From Gordonia amicalis NBRC 100051 = JCM 11271 (GTDB lineage Bacteria; Actinomycetota; Actinomycetes; Mycobacteriales; Mycobacteriaceae): a stretch of 64,000 nucleotides of DNA. A program made the position numbers and the translations under genes. Positions within the stretch are counted from its first letter, which is position 1. Each line of letters begins with the position of its first letter. This document shows, in pieces, positions 44,772 to 53,021 of the stretch. Below the pieces are notes generated by a model. That model made no database searches. It was not told the DNA's origin and worked only from the letters and a program-made list of their open reading frames with translations. The DNA is taken from the NCBI RefSeq assembly GCF_000332995.1, contig NZ_BANS01000016.1:62001-126000 (forward strand), read 5' to 3'.

Positions 44772-46003
44772 TTCGTCCGGATCTGACCGTCCGCACTCCG
44801 TCCGAGACCCTCGACCTCCGGCCGTCGGCGAGGGCGCTCGAACTGCGGGATGAACTCATCGCGTTCATGCACTCCGACGTCTTCCCGGCGGAGGAGCGCT
44901 ATGAACACGAGCGTGGTGTCGCCGGCCCCGACGACCACGACGTCCCGGCGGTCGTCGAAGAGCTGAAGCAGAAGGCGCGGGCGCGTGGGCTGTGGAATCT
45001 GTTCCTGCCGTCGGAATCCGGGATCAGCCAGCTCGACTACGCCGGTCTGGCGGAGATCACCGGCTGGAGTCTGCATCTGGCTCCCGAGGCGATCAACGGT
45101 CAGGCGCCCGACACCGGCAACATGGAGTTGCTGCACCTGTTCGGCACCGACGAGCAGAAGAAGACGTGGCTCGAGCCGCTCCTCGACGGCACGATCCGGT
45201 CGGCGTTCTCGATGACCGAGAAGGACGTCGCGAGTTCCGACGCGACGAACATCGAGACCAGCATCGACCGCGACGGCGACTCCTACGTCATCAACGGCCG
45301 GAAGTGGTGGACGAGTGGCGCGGCCGACCCGCGCTGCAAGCTGCTCATCGTGATGGGTAAGACCGATCCCGAGGCCGCAACCCATCGGCAGCAGTCGATG
45401 GTGCTGGTCCCGATCGACACCCCGGGAGTCACCGTGGTGCGCGACGTGCCGGTGTTCGGTCGTCACGACCAGCACGGCCACGTCGAGGTCGTGTACGAGA
45501 ACGTCCGTGTCCCCGTCGAGTACCTGCTCGGTGAGGAAGGCGCCGGATTCGCCATGGCGCAGACGCGACTCGGGCCGGGTCGCATCCACCACTGCATGCG
45601 CGCGCTGGGCGCCGCCGAACGAGCCCTGCACCACCTGGTCCAGCGGTCGAAGGGGCGCGTCGCCTTCGGTAAGCCGTTGGCCGAGCAGGGTGTCGTCCAA
45701 CAGCAGATCGCCGAGTCGCGCATCGCGATCGACCAGGCGCGCCTGCTGTGCCAGCTGGCCGCCAAGACGATCGACGAACTCGGAAACAAGGCTGCCGCAC
45801 CGTATGTCTCGGCAGCCAAGGTGTCGGTGCCGCGGGTGGCGCTCGAGGTCATCGACCGTGCGATCCAGGTCCACGGTGGCGCGGGTGTCAGCGACGACGT
45901 GCCACTGGCCGCGATGTACGGATGGCACCGCGCGATGCGCATCTTCGACGGTCCCGACGAGGTGCATCTCCGCACGATCGCCAAGTCGGAACTGCGACGC
46001 TGA
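44768..46003 (+). CDS. Acyl-CoA dehydrogenase family protein
   Basis: This FAD-dependent dehydrogenase has 411 residues. It shows the family motifs FSMTEKDVASSDATNI, WWTSGAADPRCKLLIVMG, EGAGFAMAQTRLGPGRIHHCMRA and the C-terminal QVHGGAGVSDD. It belongs to the longer FadE-type group in which a catalytic base and FAD contacts lie in the last third. The start is GTG 44768, overlapping the ligase stop. It should oxidise the CoA ester made by the ligase. Terminator-like inverted repeats follow the gene. Confidence 0.9.
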   Translation: MIRPDLTVRTPSETLDLRPSARALELRDELIAFMHSDVFPAEERYEHERGVAGPDDHDVPAVVEELKQKARARGLWNLFLPSESGISQLDYAGLAEITGWSLHLAPEAINGQAPDTGNMELLHLFGTDEQKKTWLEPLLDGTIRSAFSMTEKDVASSDATNIETSIDRDGDSYVINGRKWWTSGAADPRCKLLIVMGKTDPEAATHRQQSMVLVPIDTPGVTVVRDVPVFGRHDQHGHVEVVYENVRVPVEYLLGEEGAGFAMAQTRLGPGRIHHCMRALGAAERALHHLVQRSKGRVAFGKPLAEQGVVQQQIAESRIAIDQARLLCQLAAKTIDELGNKAAAPYVSAAKVSVPRVALEVIDRAIQVHGGAGVSDDVPLAAMYGWHRAMRIFDGPDEVHLRTIAKSELRR

Positions 46004-46005
46004 CC

Positions 46006-46095
46006 GTTCCCGCGTAGCCGTTTCCTTCTCGCAGCGACTGTTTCCTTCCCGCCTATTGGATCTGACAGGCGGGAGGGAAGCGGTCGCGCGGGAAC
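46006..46095 (+). terminator. Nested inverted repeats after the acyl-CoA dehydrogenase
   Basis: GTTCCCGCG (46006-46014) is complementary to CGCGGGAAC (46087-46095). Inside this, CCCGCCT (46048-46054) pairs with AGGCGGG (46067-46073). No T-run follows. The position directly after a three-gene operon suggests an end-of-transcript structure. Confidence 0.4.
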
Positions 46096-46139
46096 GGGCG
46101 ATGTAGATCCGCCTGTCGGGTGAAGCTGTCGACGCCATC

Positions 46140-47007
46140 GTGCGTGGAATAATCGCTATCGAGAAGCGCTCACCCGCAACGGTTTCCGAGGGCGATCGTG
46201 CCGACTACGAAACCGAACTCCTCACCCAAGCCCTGTCCGGTGCCACACCTGCGGAGATCCAAAAACACGCGCAAACGATCGGCAACACTATCGCCGACGA
46301 GAAGGGCGGCATCCCCGCCTGCGACGACCGAGCCTCGGACACCCTGTCGCACCACCTGACTGACGACAGTCGCGTCGAGATCCACGCCAACGTGACCCAG
46401 GCCGTGGGTGAGAAGTTCATCGCCATGATCGACGAACGCTCCACCCCGCGACCCGAACCCGACGGCAGCGAGGACCGACGATCGCCAGGCCAGCGTCGTT
46501 CCGACGCCCTCGAGACCCTGCTGGATCACCCAGAACCCAGACACTGCTCACCATTCCCGCCGACGGCAGCAATCCCGCGTTCCTGCCCTGGACCGGGTCG
46601 ACAACCCAGGCGACCGCGAAACGACTGTCGTGCGACGGAACTCTGACCGAGATCATCATCGACGGCGAGACCGTGCCCCTGGCCATGGGCCGCGAACGAC
46701 GACTGTTCCCCGCCCACCTGCGTAAGGCGATCATCGTCCGCGACGAGAACTGCATCAAATGCGGTGCGCCGCCATCACACACCCAGGTGCATCACATCCA
46801 ACACTGGTCCGACGACGGTGATACCGACCTCGACAACGGCTGCCTGCTCTGCCGACGCTGCCACACCCAGATCCACCACAACGGCTGGGACATCATGATG
46901 GGCTTCGACCGCCACCCTGGCTGATCCCACCGGCTGACATCGACCCCCGACGTCAGGCACTACCCGCCTACAACCGACGCACCATGCGACTCGACGACGC
47001 CGCCTGA
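46140..47007 (+). pseudogene. 5'-truncated DUF222-HNH endonuclease (13E12 type), frame broken twice
   Basis: What remains is the C-terminal half of a DUF222/HNH protein. In order it has AEIQKHAQTIGNTIADEKGG, a linker, TLLTIPADGSNPAFLPW, and an HNH domain with two CxxC pairs (CIKCG and CLLCRRC) and HHIQHWSDDGDTDLDN. The frame shifts near 46538-46540 and again near 46915-46917. Adding one C at each place gives a continuous protein ending RRTMRLDDAA. The N-terminal DUF222 half that intact relatives carry is missing, and no start with a ribosome site is evident, so I regard it as a relic even if the two indels are sequence errors. Related genes are repeated in Mycobacteriales genomes. Confidence 0.75.
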
Positions 47008-47308
47008 CACACAGAGACTTTCGCGCAGCAGGGTTTCGATACGGCTCGTCGCAAGCTCCTCACCTACTCAACCAGCAGAGGCACCCGGCGATCAGCCGGG
47101 ACCGCATCCGTTCCTTGACAACTCCACAGTGTGAACACGGCCCCCCGATCGGTGACCGCCGGCCTCGCGCGACGGGCTGGTGCCGCGTGGCGACCGGTCA
47201 AATGAATCTCGTCGGCGCTGGTGCACCGGGATGCGGGTCGGCTTACCCTTGCCGCAGGTCACGATGATGAGGCGCGGCCGTCAGGGGATGAAGGACGAGG
47301 AGTGTGCG
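47008..47308. other. Intergenic region with interspersed GC repeat
   Basis: This 301-bp stretch holds no convincing gene. At about 47031-47078 it contains a sequence of the type GGTTTCGATACGGCTCGTCG followed by CAAGCTCCTCACC and TACTCAACCAGCAG. I recognise this as a common intergenic repeat of Gordonia/Rhodococcus genomes, from general familiarity only. The end carries the GAGGAG ribosome site of the DUF5336 gene. Confidence 0.4.
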
Positions 47309-48001
47309 GTGAATCCAGGCGATCCCAACCAGCAACAGGGCGGTCAGTGGTCGCCGGCCCCACAGGGTCCTCCGCCGTCCGGCGGTTTCCCCGGCAACCC
47401 GGGTGAGACCGCGCAGTTTCAGGGCGGTCCGCCCACCGGTGGGGTTCCCGGACAGCAGTGGGGTCCTCCGGGACCGCAGAACCAGTACCCGACCGGCGGC
47501 TGGGGTCCCGCACCCGGAATGGGTCCTCAGCGGATGGGCCCTCGTCCTGATCTGTCGGTGATCTTCGCGCTGGCGGCGGCGGTCGCCGGCGTCGTCACCT
47601 ACTTCATGGGTTTCGTCAGCTGGGTCTCGGTGTCGGCGGGAGCCGAGCAGGAACTCGACCGGTGGGGTCGCGACTTCGAGGAAGGACGGGGCGGCATCCC
47701 GGCCTTCTTCTCCTACGAGATCGTGCTGAACCCGGGCAAGTTCTTCATCCTGCTCGGGGTGGTCGGGGTCGCGACGACGCTCGTGTTGGTTCCGAGATAC
47801 CGGAAGGCGCTGCCGTTCCTCGCCGTGATCGCGCTCGCCGGTTGGCTGGCACTCTTCGCGTCCGCCCTGATCATGCCGCCGTTCCTCGACCTCGGCGCCG
47901 GCGCCATCGCGGGTCTGATCTTCGGATTCCTGCAGGTGGCGCTCCTGATGACCGCGTCGTTCTTGTACGGTCTCAAGAAGGATGACTCCACACCTTCCTG
48001 A
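47309..48001 (+). CDS. DUF5336-like four-helix membrane protein with Pro/Gly/Gln-rich N-terminus
   Basis: This 230-residue protein has about 85 N-terminal residues of low complexity, rich in Pro, Gly and Gln (PQGPPPSGGFPGNPGE, GPPGPQNQYPTGGWGP). Four membrane segments follow (DLSVIFALAAAVAGVVTYF, FFILLGVVGVATTLVLV, LPFLAVIALAGWLALFASAL and AGLIFGFLQVALLMTASFL), then a short polar tail. The layout is that of the mycobacterial 34-kDa antigen/Rv0954 group. I choose GTG 47309 because GAGGAG lies 6-9 bases before it. A second member of the family begins at 63376. Its tail overlaps the methyltransferase start by 20 bp. Confidence 0.78.
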   Translation: MNPGDPNQQQGGQWSPAPQGPPPSGGFPGNPGETAQFQGGPPTGGVPGQQWGPPGPQNQYPTGGWGPAPGMGPQRMGPRPDLSVIFALAAAVAGVVTYFMGFVSWVSVSAGAEQELDRWGRDFEEGRGGIPAFFSYEIVLNPGKFFILLGVVGVATTLVLVPRYRKALPFLAVIALAGWLALFASALIMPPFLDLGAGAIAGLIFGFLQVALLMTASFLYGLKKDDSTPS

Positions 48002-48797
48002 CGGACATGTGCAACCGGCGGGTCTCGTCGACGACCCGCTGGTGATTGCACTTCGTCGTGCCGGCTGCGTATTCGCCGAGGACGAGGCCGAGTTGCTCCG
48101 TCGACACGCCCTCGCAGCCGAACTCGACGATCTGCTCAGACGCCGGATCGCGGGTGAACCTCTCGAACACCTGCTCGGCTGGGTGCAGTTCGGAGGTCTC
48201 CGGCTCAGCGTCGGACCGGGTGTGTTCGTGCCGCGACAGCGGTCGCTGTTGTTGGCGCGAGAAGCCGTCACGGCTGCGGCGCAACGACGAGAACCAGTTG
48301 TCCTCGAGGCGTTCTGCGGGGTGGCACCGATCGCCTCGGCCGTGGCCGCGACGGTCGACGGCGCGCAGGTGCACGCCGCTGACATCGCCGCCGACGCGCT
48401 CGTCCATGCCCGCCGAAACCTGCCCGATCGCGCGCAGATCCATCACGGGATCGGCTTCGACGCGATACCCGCGTCGCTTCGCGGCCGCGTCGAGGTGATC
48501 GCTGCCGTCCCGCCGTACGTTCCCGAGCACGCCTTCGATCTGCTCGCCCCGGAAGCGCGCGACCACGAGCCCCGACGTGCCCTCACCGGAGGGGTGGACG
48601 GCCTCGATCACATCGAGGCGCTGATCGCCGATGCGCAGACGTGGCTGTCCGACGACGGAGTGCTGCTCGTCGAGATGAACGTCGCACAGTTCGACGCCGT
48701 CGCTGTTCGCGACGGGCACTCCAGCGCATTCGCACTCGACGCCGTCCCCGGCGACGACGGGCAGACCGTCGTCGCCGTCCTGCGACGGTGCCCCTGA
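47982..48797 (+). CDS. HemK/PrmC-like methyltransferase with altered NPPY motif
   Basis: This 271-residue Rossmann methyltransferase resembles the protein-glutamine N5-methyltransferase PrmC: an N-terminal helical domain (DDLLRRRIAGEPLEHLLGWVQFGGLRLSV), FVPRQRSLLLAREAV, and the SAM loop VLEAFCGVAPIASAVA. The catalytic NPPY of HemK/PrmC is AVPPYVPEHA here, so the Asn that holds the target amide is lost. It belongs to the actinobacterial subgroup of unknown target rather than to the true PrmC. The start is ATG 47982, overlapping the DUF5336 gene by 20 bp. Confidence 0.8.
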   Translation: MTPHLPDGHVQPAGLVDDPLVIALRRAGCVFAEDEAELLRRHALAAELDDLLRRRIAGEPLEHLLGWVQFGGLRLSVGPGVFVPRQRSLLLAREAVTAAAQRREPVVLEAFCGVAPIASAVAATVDGAQVHAADIAADALVHARRNLPDRAQIHHGIGFDAIPASLRGRVEVIAAVPPYVPEHAFDLLAPEARDHEPRRALTGGVDGLDHIEALIADAQTWLSDDGVLLVEMNVAQFDAVAVRDGHSSAFALDAVPGDDGQTVVAVLRRCP

Positions 48798-48983
48798 GAT
48801 CCGCCCCGGGAATCCCCCCGGCCCGAAATACGCCCCCGTGATCCGCCCTCCAGCGCCCCACCGACGACGATACGTCGTCGGGTAGCCGCTGAGGGGTTGT
48901 TCTCCGGGGCGCATTTCGGGAGCGGGTGGTTTTCGGGGGCGGTTGTCAGGGGCGGTTTCCAGGACGCCGGGTCTGGCGGCCTG

Positions 48984-51900
48984 TCAGACGCCCAGGGCCT
49001 GACGCAGCCGGCTGACCTCTGCCCGGTACTTCTCGACGTTGCGCATCTTCACGCTCTCGTAGCCGCGCACCATGTCCGGCAACCCGGCGAGTTCGACGAC
49101 GGTCGGCAGCTGCGACTCACCGACCTTCCCACTCGCCATCGCGGCCAGCAGTGCGTCGACCATCTCGCGGTACTCGACGATCAGCGCACGTTCGGTGCGG
49201 CGGATCTCGTTGCGGCCGAACGGGTCGAGTGCCGTCCCGCGAAGTCGCTTCATCGACGCGAGGGACTTCAGCGGCCGGTTCGCCCAGCCGCCGAGGGCCA
49301 TCTTCTCGCGCATGCCCATCCGGCGCAGTGTCGGCGGATGCAGGCGAACGGCGACCTCTGCATCGTCACCGAACTCCTCGGCCACCTTCGCCGCGAACGC
49401 GGGGTCCTGCGTCAGCCGTGCCACCTCGTACTCGTCCTTGTACGCCATCAGCTTGTACAGGTTGCGCGCGACGGTGTCGGTCAACTCGTCACTGCCCACA
49501 CCCCGGCGCACCCGCTCGACGACGCCGAGATACTCACGTGCGTAACGCTCGTCGGCGTAGGCCGTCAGCTCGTCGTAGCGGAGGGCGACGGTGCGTGCCT
49601 GCTCGTCGCCGAAACCGCCTGCACGGACGACGCCCATCGCGTGCTCGGACGGTTCGGGTTCCGCGGTCGCGGCACCATGCAGCGAGGCGATGGTCGCCGA
49701 CACCGCGTCCGCGTCGGCAACTGCCTGACGCCCCCGTCGGAATGCCTGCACGTTGGCATCGACCGCGACCCCGTTCAGCTCGATCGCACGCTCGATCGAC
49801 GAGGCCGAGATCGCCAGCGCCCCGGCCTGGTACGCGGCTCCCACCATGACCAAGTTGGCGAACTGCTCGTCACCGAAAAGGGCCGTCGACAATGCCCCGG
49901 AATCCAGGTAGAGGCCGCGTGTCACGTGAGCGTCGATCGCCGAATGGATCGCGGTCTCGGCGGGGAAGCCCACCGAGGTGTCGATGACCATGAGCCCGGT
50001 GGGCACCTGCGTCGTGGACACCACGGCGACGGTCTTCTCGGGGGCTGCGACCTTCAGGTTGACCGGGTCGGTTCCGACCAGCGGGTCGCAGACGAGGTAG
50101 AGGTCGCAGTCGTCGGTGGCCACCTTCGCCGCCTGTTCGACGTCGTACGGCGCGACCTTGATGTCGCTGACGACGGCGCCGCCCTTCTGCGCCAGGCCCG
50201 TCATGTCGACGGTGCGGGCGGCGTGACCGTCGAGCACCGCAGCCGTTGCCAGCACCTGAGACACCGTCACCACGCCGGTGCCGCCGATGCCGGTGATCCG
50301 CAGGGAGAAGGTGTCGCGCACCGCCGGGAGGGACGGTTCCGGCAGCAGCGCGTCGGGGATGTCGGTGGCGTGCGCCCGCGTCCGCGTCGCGCCCGGCGTG
50401 ACGGTGACGAAGGAGGGGCAGTCGCCCTTCAGGCACGAATAGTCGAGGTTGCATGAACTCTGGTCGATCTGCGTCTTGCGTCCGAACTCGGTGTGCACCG
50501 GATGCACGGACAGGCAGTTCGACTTCTCACCGCAGTCGCCGCACCCCTCACAGATCCGCTCGTTGATCATCACGCGCGTGGTGGGGGTGGGCATGGTGCC
50601 GCGCTTGCGCTTACGGCGCTTCTCCGCGGCGCAGTGCTGGTCGTGGACGAGGACGGTCACACCGGGTACGCCGGCGAGTTCGGTCTGCACCTCGCCCAAC
50701 TCGTCACGATGACGGACCTCCACGTCTCTCGGAAGGCCCAGTGCGCGAGTGCGTTTCGGGTCGTCGGAGGTCACGACGATCCGGTGGACGCCCTCGTCGA
50801 GCAGGAGGGACGTCAACCGCGGGAGGTCCATCGCCCCGACCGGGTCCTGGCCGCCGGTCATCGCGACCGTGCCGTTGTAGAGCAGTTTGTAGGTGATGTT
50901 CTCGCCGGAGGCGACTGCTGCCCGCAGCGCCAGCGAACCCGAGTGCATGAAGGTGCCATCACCGACGTTCTGCACGAAGTGGTCGGCCGACACGAACGGC
51001 GCCATACCGATCCACTGCGCGCCTTCGCCGCCCATCTGCGTGATGCCGGCGACATCGCCGACCTGGCGCGGGTCCATCAGCAGAACCATGGCGTGACAAC
51101 CGATCCCGGCGCCGACGAGGGTGTCCTCGGAGACCTTGGTCGAGCTGTTGTGCGGGCACCCGGAACAGAAGTACGGCGTGCGGACCGCAAGGGGTAGTTC
51201 GATCCTTGTGCGACGCCGCGACCGCTGCTCGATCCACGCCTGCGCGGCGTCGACGTGATGCCGTGCGAGACGGTCGGCGAGACCGCGGGTCACGGCGTCG
51301 ACGTCGAGTTCGCCGAACCGGGAGAACAGCGTCGAACCGTCCTCGTGGACCTTGCCGACGATGCGGGGTGCACGCGGGTGACGGAACAGGATGTCGCGCA
51401 TCATCGTCTCGATGAAGTCGCGCTTCTCCTCGATGACGATGACCTCGTCGAGATCGCCTCTGGCGGTGTCGAACATGAAGCGGTTCAAGATGTCCCGCTC
51501 GATCGGATAGACCATCCCGAGCTTGAGGAGGCGGATGCCGAGACGACGCAGGTCGTCGTCGCTGATGTGCATGAGGCGCAGGGCTTCTCGAAGGTCGAGG
51601 TAGGTCTTGCCCGCGGCGACGATGCCGATCCGGTCGTCGGGTGTGGACACCACGATCTGGTTGATCCCGTTGAGCCGCGCGTACTCCTGCGCGCGGGGGA
51701 TGCGGGTGGTGAGCTGATTCTGCTCGAGTTCCATCAGGTTGGTACCGAGAAGCCGGCCGCTCGGGACATGCGGGCTACGCCCGAGATCTCCATAGGTGGG
51801 GATGATCCGATCGGGATCCACGTGGGCGGTCGACGAGCCGTCGGCGACGTGGGCCGAGATCTTCAGCGAGGTCCACAGTCCGCTGACGCGACTCATGATC

Positions 51901-52562
51901 GCCGCGTGCACTCCGAGGTCGAGGATGTCCTGCGAGTCGGCGGGGTAGAGGATCGGGATGTAGAGGTCGGCCAGGGCCATCTCCGACGCGCACGGCACCG
52001 TCGAGGACTTGGCACCCGGATCGTCGCCGACCAGGGCCACCGCACCGCCGGACGGGTGCGTGCCGACCAGATTGGCGTGCCGGATCGCGTCGGTGGCGCG
52101 GTCGAGGCCGGGGGCCTTCCCGTACCAGTAGCCGACGACGCCGTCGCGGGACATACCGTCGGGAGCAGCGCTCAGCTCGGCAACCTGGGCGGCCACCTGC
52201 GAACCCATCACCGAGGTCGCGGCGATCTCCTCGTTCAGGCCGGGGCGGTGGACGATGTCGTAGGGCGCGAGGAGGTCGCGGCGACGAGCGAGTTCGAGGT
52301 CGTAACCGGCGAGGGGAGAGCCCTCGTAGCCGGAGATGAACGACGCGGTGGTCAGGTTCTGGCGGCGGTCGACGCGAGCGCGGTCGCGGACCATGCGGAC
52401 CAGGGCCTGAATGCCGGAGAGGTAGATCGTGCCCGACTCACGGGTATAGCGGTCGTCGAGCGAGAACTCGTCAGGAAAGGGCTCGGACGAGCGTGTTGCC
52501 GACAAGCCGGTCTGTGGGGTCGGCACGTGCTGGAAGCGTGCGCGGTCGTCTGCGAGGGTCAT
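48984..52562 (-). CDS. Indolepyruvate/2-oxoacid:ferredoxin oxidoreductase, single-chain fusion
   Basis: This 1192-residue protein fuses all subunits of a 2-oxoacid:ferredoxin oxidoreductase. The N-terminal part is the pyrimidine-type domain (ISGYEGSPLAGYDLE, RPGLNEEIAAT). The middle holds the ThDP domain (YFCSGCPHNSSTKV, GAGIGCHAM, GDGTFMHSG). Cys-rich stretches (CEGCGDCGEKSNC; CNLDYSCLKGDC) should bind Fe-S. The C-terminal third is the gamma domain (ITGIGGTGVVTVSQVLATAAVLDG). It oxidatively decarboxylates an aryl or branched 2-oxoacid to the acyl-CoA. The start is ATG 52560-52562. Divergence from the leucine operon suggests 2-oxoisocaproate as a substrate, replacing the bkd complex found beside the homologous M. 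tuberculosis operon; this is inference. Confidence 0.88.
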   Translation of the reverse strand: MTLADDRARFQHVPTPQTGLSATRSSEPFPDEFSLDDRYTRESGTIYLSGIQALVRMVRDRARVDRRQNLTTASFISGYEGSPLAGYDLELARRRDLLAPYDIVHRPGLNEEIAATSVMGSQVAAQVAELSAAPDGMSRDGVVGYWYGKAPGLDRATDAIRHANLVGTHPSGGAVALVGDDPGAKSSTVPCASEMALADLYIPILYPADSQDILDLGVHAAIMSRVSGLWTSLKISAHVADGSSTAHVDPDRIIPTYGDLGRSPHVPSGRLLGTNLMELEQNQLTTRIPRAQEYARLNGINQIVVSTPDDRIGIVAAGKTYLDLREALRLMHISDDDLRRLGIRLLKLGMVYPIERDILNRFMFDTARGDLDEVIVIEEKRDFIETMMRDILFRHPRAPRIVGKVHEDGSTLFSRFGELDVDAVTRGLADRLARHHVDAAQAWIEQRSRRRTRIELPLAVRTPYFCSGCPHNSSTKVSEDTLVGAGIGCHAMVLLMDPRQVGDVAGITQMGGEGAQWIGMAPFVSADHFVQNVGDGTFMHSGSLALRAAVASGENITYKLLYNGTVAMTGGQDPVGAMDLPRLTSLLLDEGVHRIVVTSDDPKRTRALGLPRDVEVRHRDELGEVQTELAGVPGVTVLVHDQHCAAEKRRKRKRGTMPTPTTRVMINERICEGCGDCGEKSNCLSVHPVHTEFGRKTQIDQSSCNLDYSCLKGDCPSFVTVTPGATRTRAHATDIPDALLPEPSLPAVRDTFSLRITGIGGTGVVTVSQVLATAAVLDGHAARTVDMTGLAQKGGAVVSDIKVAPYDVEQAAKVATDDCDLYLVCDPLVGTDPVNLKVAAPEKTVAVVSTTQVPTGLMVIDTSVGFPAETAIHSAIDAHVTRGLYLDSGALSTALFGDEQFANLVMVGAAYQAGALAISASSIERAIELNGVAVDANVQAFRRGRQAVADADAVSATIASLHGAATAEPEPSEHAMGVVRAGGFGDEQARTVALRYDELTAYADERYAREYLGVVERVRRGVGSDELTDTVARNLYKLMAYKDEYEVARLTQDPAFAAKVAEEFGDDAEVAVRLHPPTLRRMGMREKMALGGWANRPLKSLASMKRLRGTALDPFGRNEIRRTERALIVEYREMVDALLAAMASGKVGESQLPTVVELAGLPDMVRGYESVKMRNVEKYRAEVSRLRQALGV

Positions 52563-52670
52563 GGGGTTACCTGGCCTTCTATGTGCGGTGGCCGGTCCGG
52601 TCGTGCCGGGGATCGACGCATCGGTTGTGGCGGCCCGGGGGTGGTGGGCCTGCCACCACAGTACGAGATG

Positions 52671-52688
52671 ACGTGACGCGCGTCACGT
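52671..52688. promoter_or_regulatory. 18-bp perfect palindrome in the divergent control region
   Basis: ACGTGACGCGCGTCACGT is self-complementary throughout. It lies 109 bp upstream of the oxidoreductase start, and its CGTGA-N6-TCACG layout is close to the CRP-type site. A second inverted repeat, GTGGTGG (52641-52647) with CCACCAC (52653-52659), stands just beside it. Confidence 0.55.
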
Positions 52689-52709
52689 TGAATGGGGCCA
52701 CGGTGCGGG

Positions 52710-52955
52710 GGCTTCGACGCGGTGCCTCGCTCCGCTCGGTACCGGCTCAGCCGGCGGGGGTGGCGGTTGGGGGGGCTTCGACGCGGTGCCTCGCTCCGCT
52801 CGGTACCGGCTCAGCCGGCGGGGGTGGCGGTTGGGGGGCTTCGACGCGGTGCCTCGCTTCGCTCGGTACCGGCTCAGCCGGCGGGGGTGGCGGTTGGGGG
52901 GGCTTCGACGCGGTGCCTCGCTTCGCTCGGTACCGGCTCAGCCGACGGGGAGGCG
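52710..52955. repeat. Four tandem 63-64-bp repeats upstream of accD1
   Basis: Units begin at 52710, 52774, 52837 and 52901, each opening GGCTTCGACGCGGTGCCTCG and holding CTCGGTACCGGCTCAGCCG. Copies 1-2 have CTCCGCTCGG and copies 3-4 have CTTCGCTCGG, so the array grew by at least two duplications. The fourth copy is shortened and changed at its end (CCGACGGGG). With its flanks it fills most of the 459 bp between the oxidoreductase and accD1. It has no spacer-like variety and encodes only Ala/Arg/Gly-rich shadow peptides. Confidence 0.9.
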
Positions 52956-52958
52956 GGC

Positions 52959-52987
52959 GTGACACGGACCACTCCATGGCGTACGAT
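52959..52987 (+). promoter_or_regulatory. Probable accD1 operon promoter
   Basis: GTGACA at 52959-52964 and TACGAT at 52982-52987 are separated by 17 bp and fit the -35/-10 pattern of the housekeeping sigma factor. The predicted transcription start, near 52994, falls inside the adjoining operator. Confidence 0.5.
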
Positions 52988-52991
52988 TCCG

Positions 52992-53015
52992 TTCAGTTAA
53001 TCCCTACTAACTGAA
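52992..53015. promoter_or_regulatory. Operator TTCAGTTA-N8-TAACTGAA at the accD1 start
   Basis: These perfect 8-bp arms (52992-52999 and 53008-53015) flank an 8-bp spacer. The left arm overlaps the expected transcription start and the right arm overlaps the ribosome site TGAAGGG of accD1. In M. tuberculosis the homologous operon is repressed by the TetR protein BkaR. No such regulator gene lies beside the operon here. Confidence 0.6.
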
Positions 53016-53021
53016 GGGTCG

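Noticed and set aside
46006-46095. A small RNA gene
   Set aside because: The nested inverted repeats are better explained as an end-of-operon structure, and no promoter is visible.
52710-52955. Possible CRISPR array
   Set aside because: The four units are near-identical over their full length without unique spacers, and no cas gene is nearby.
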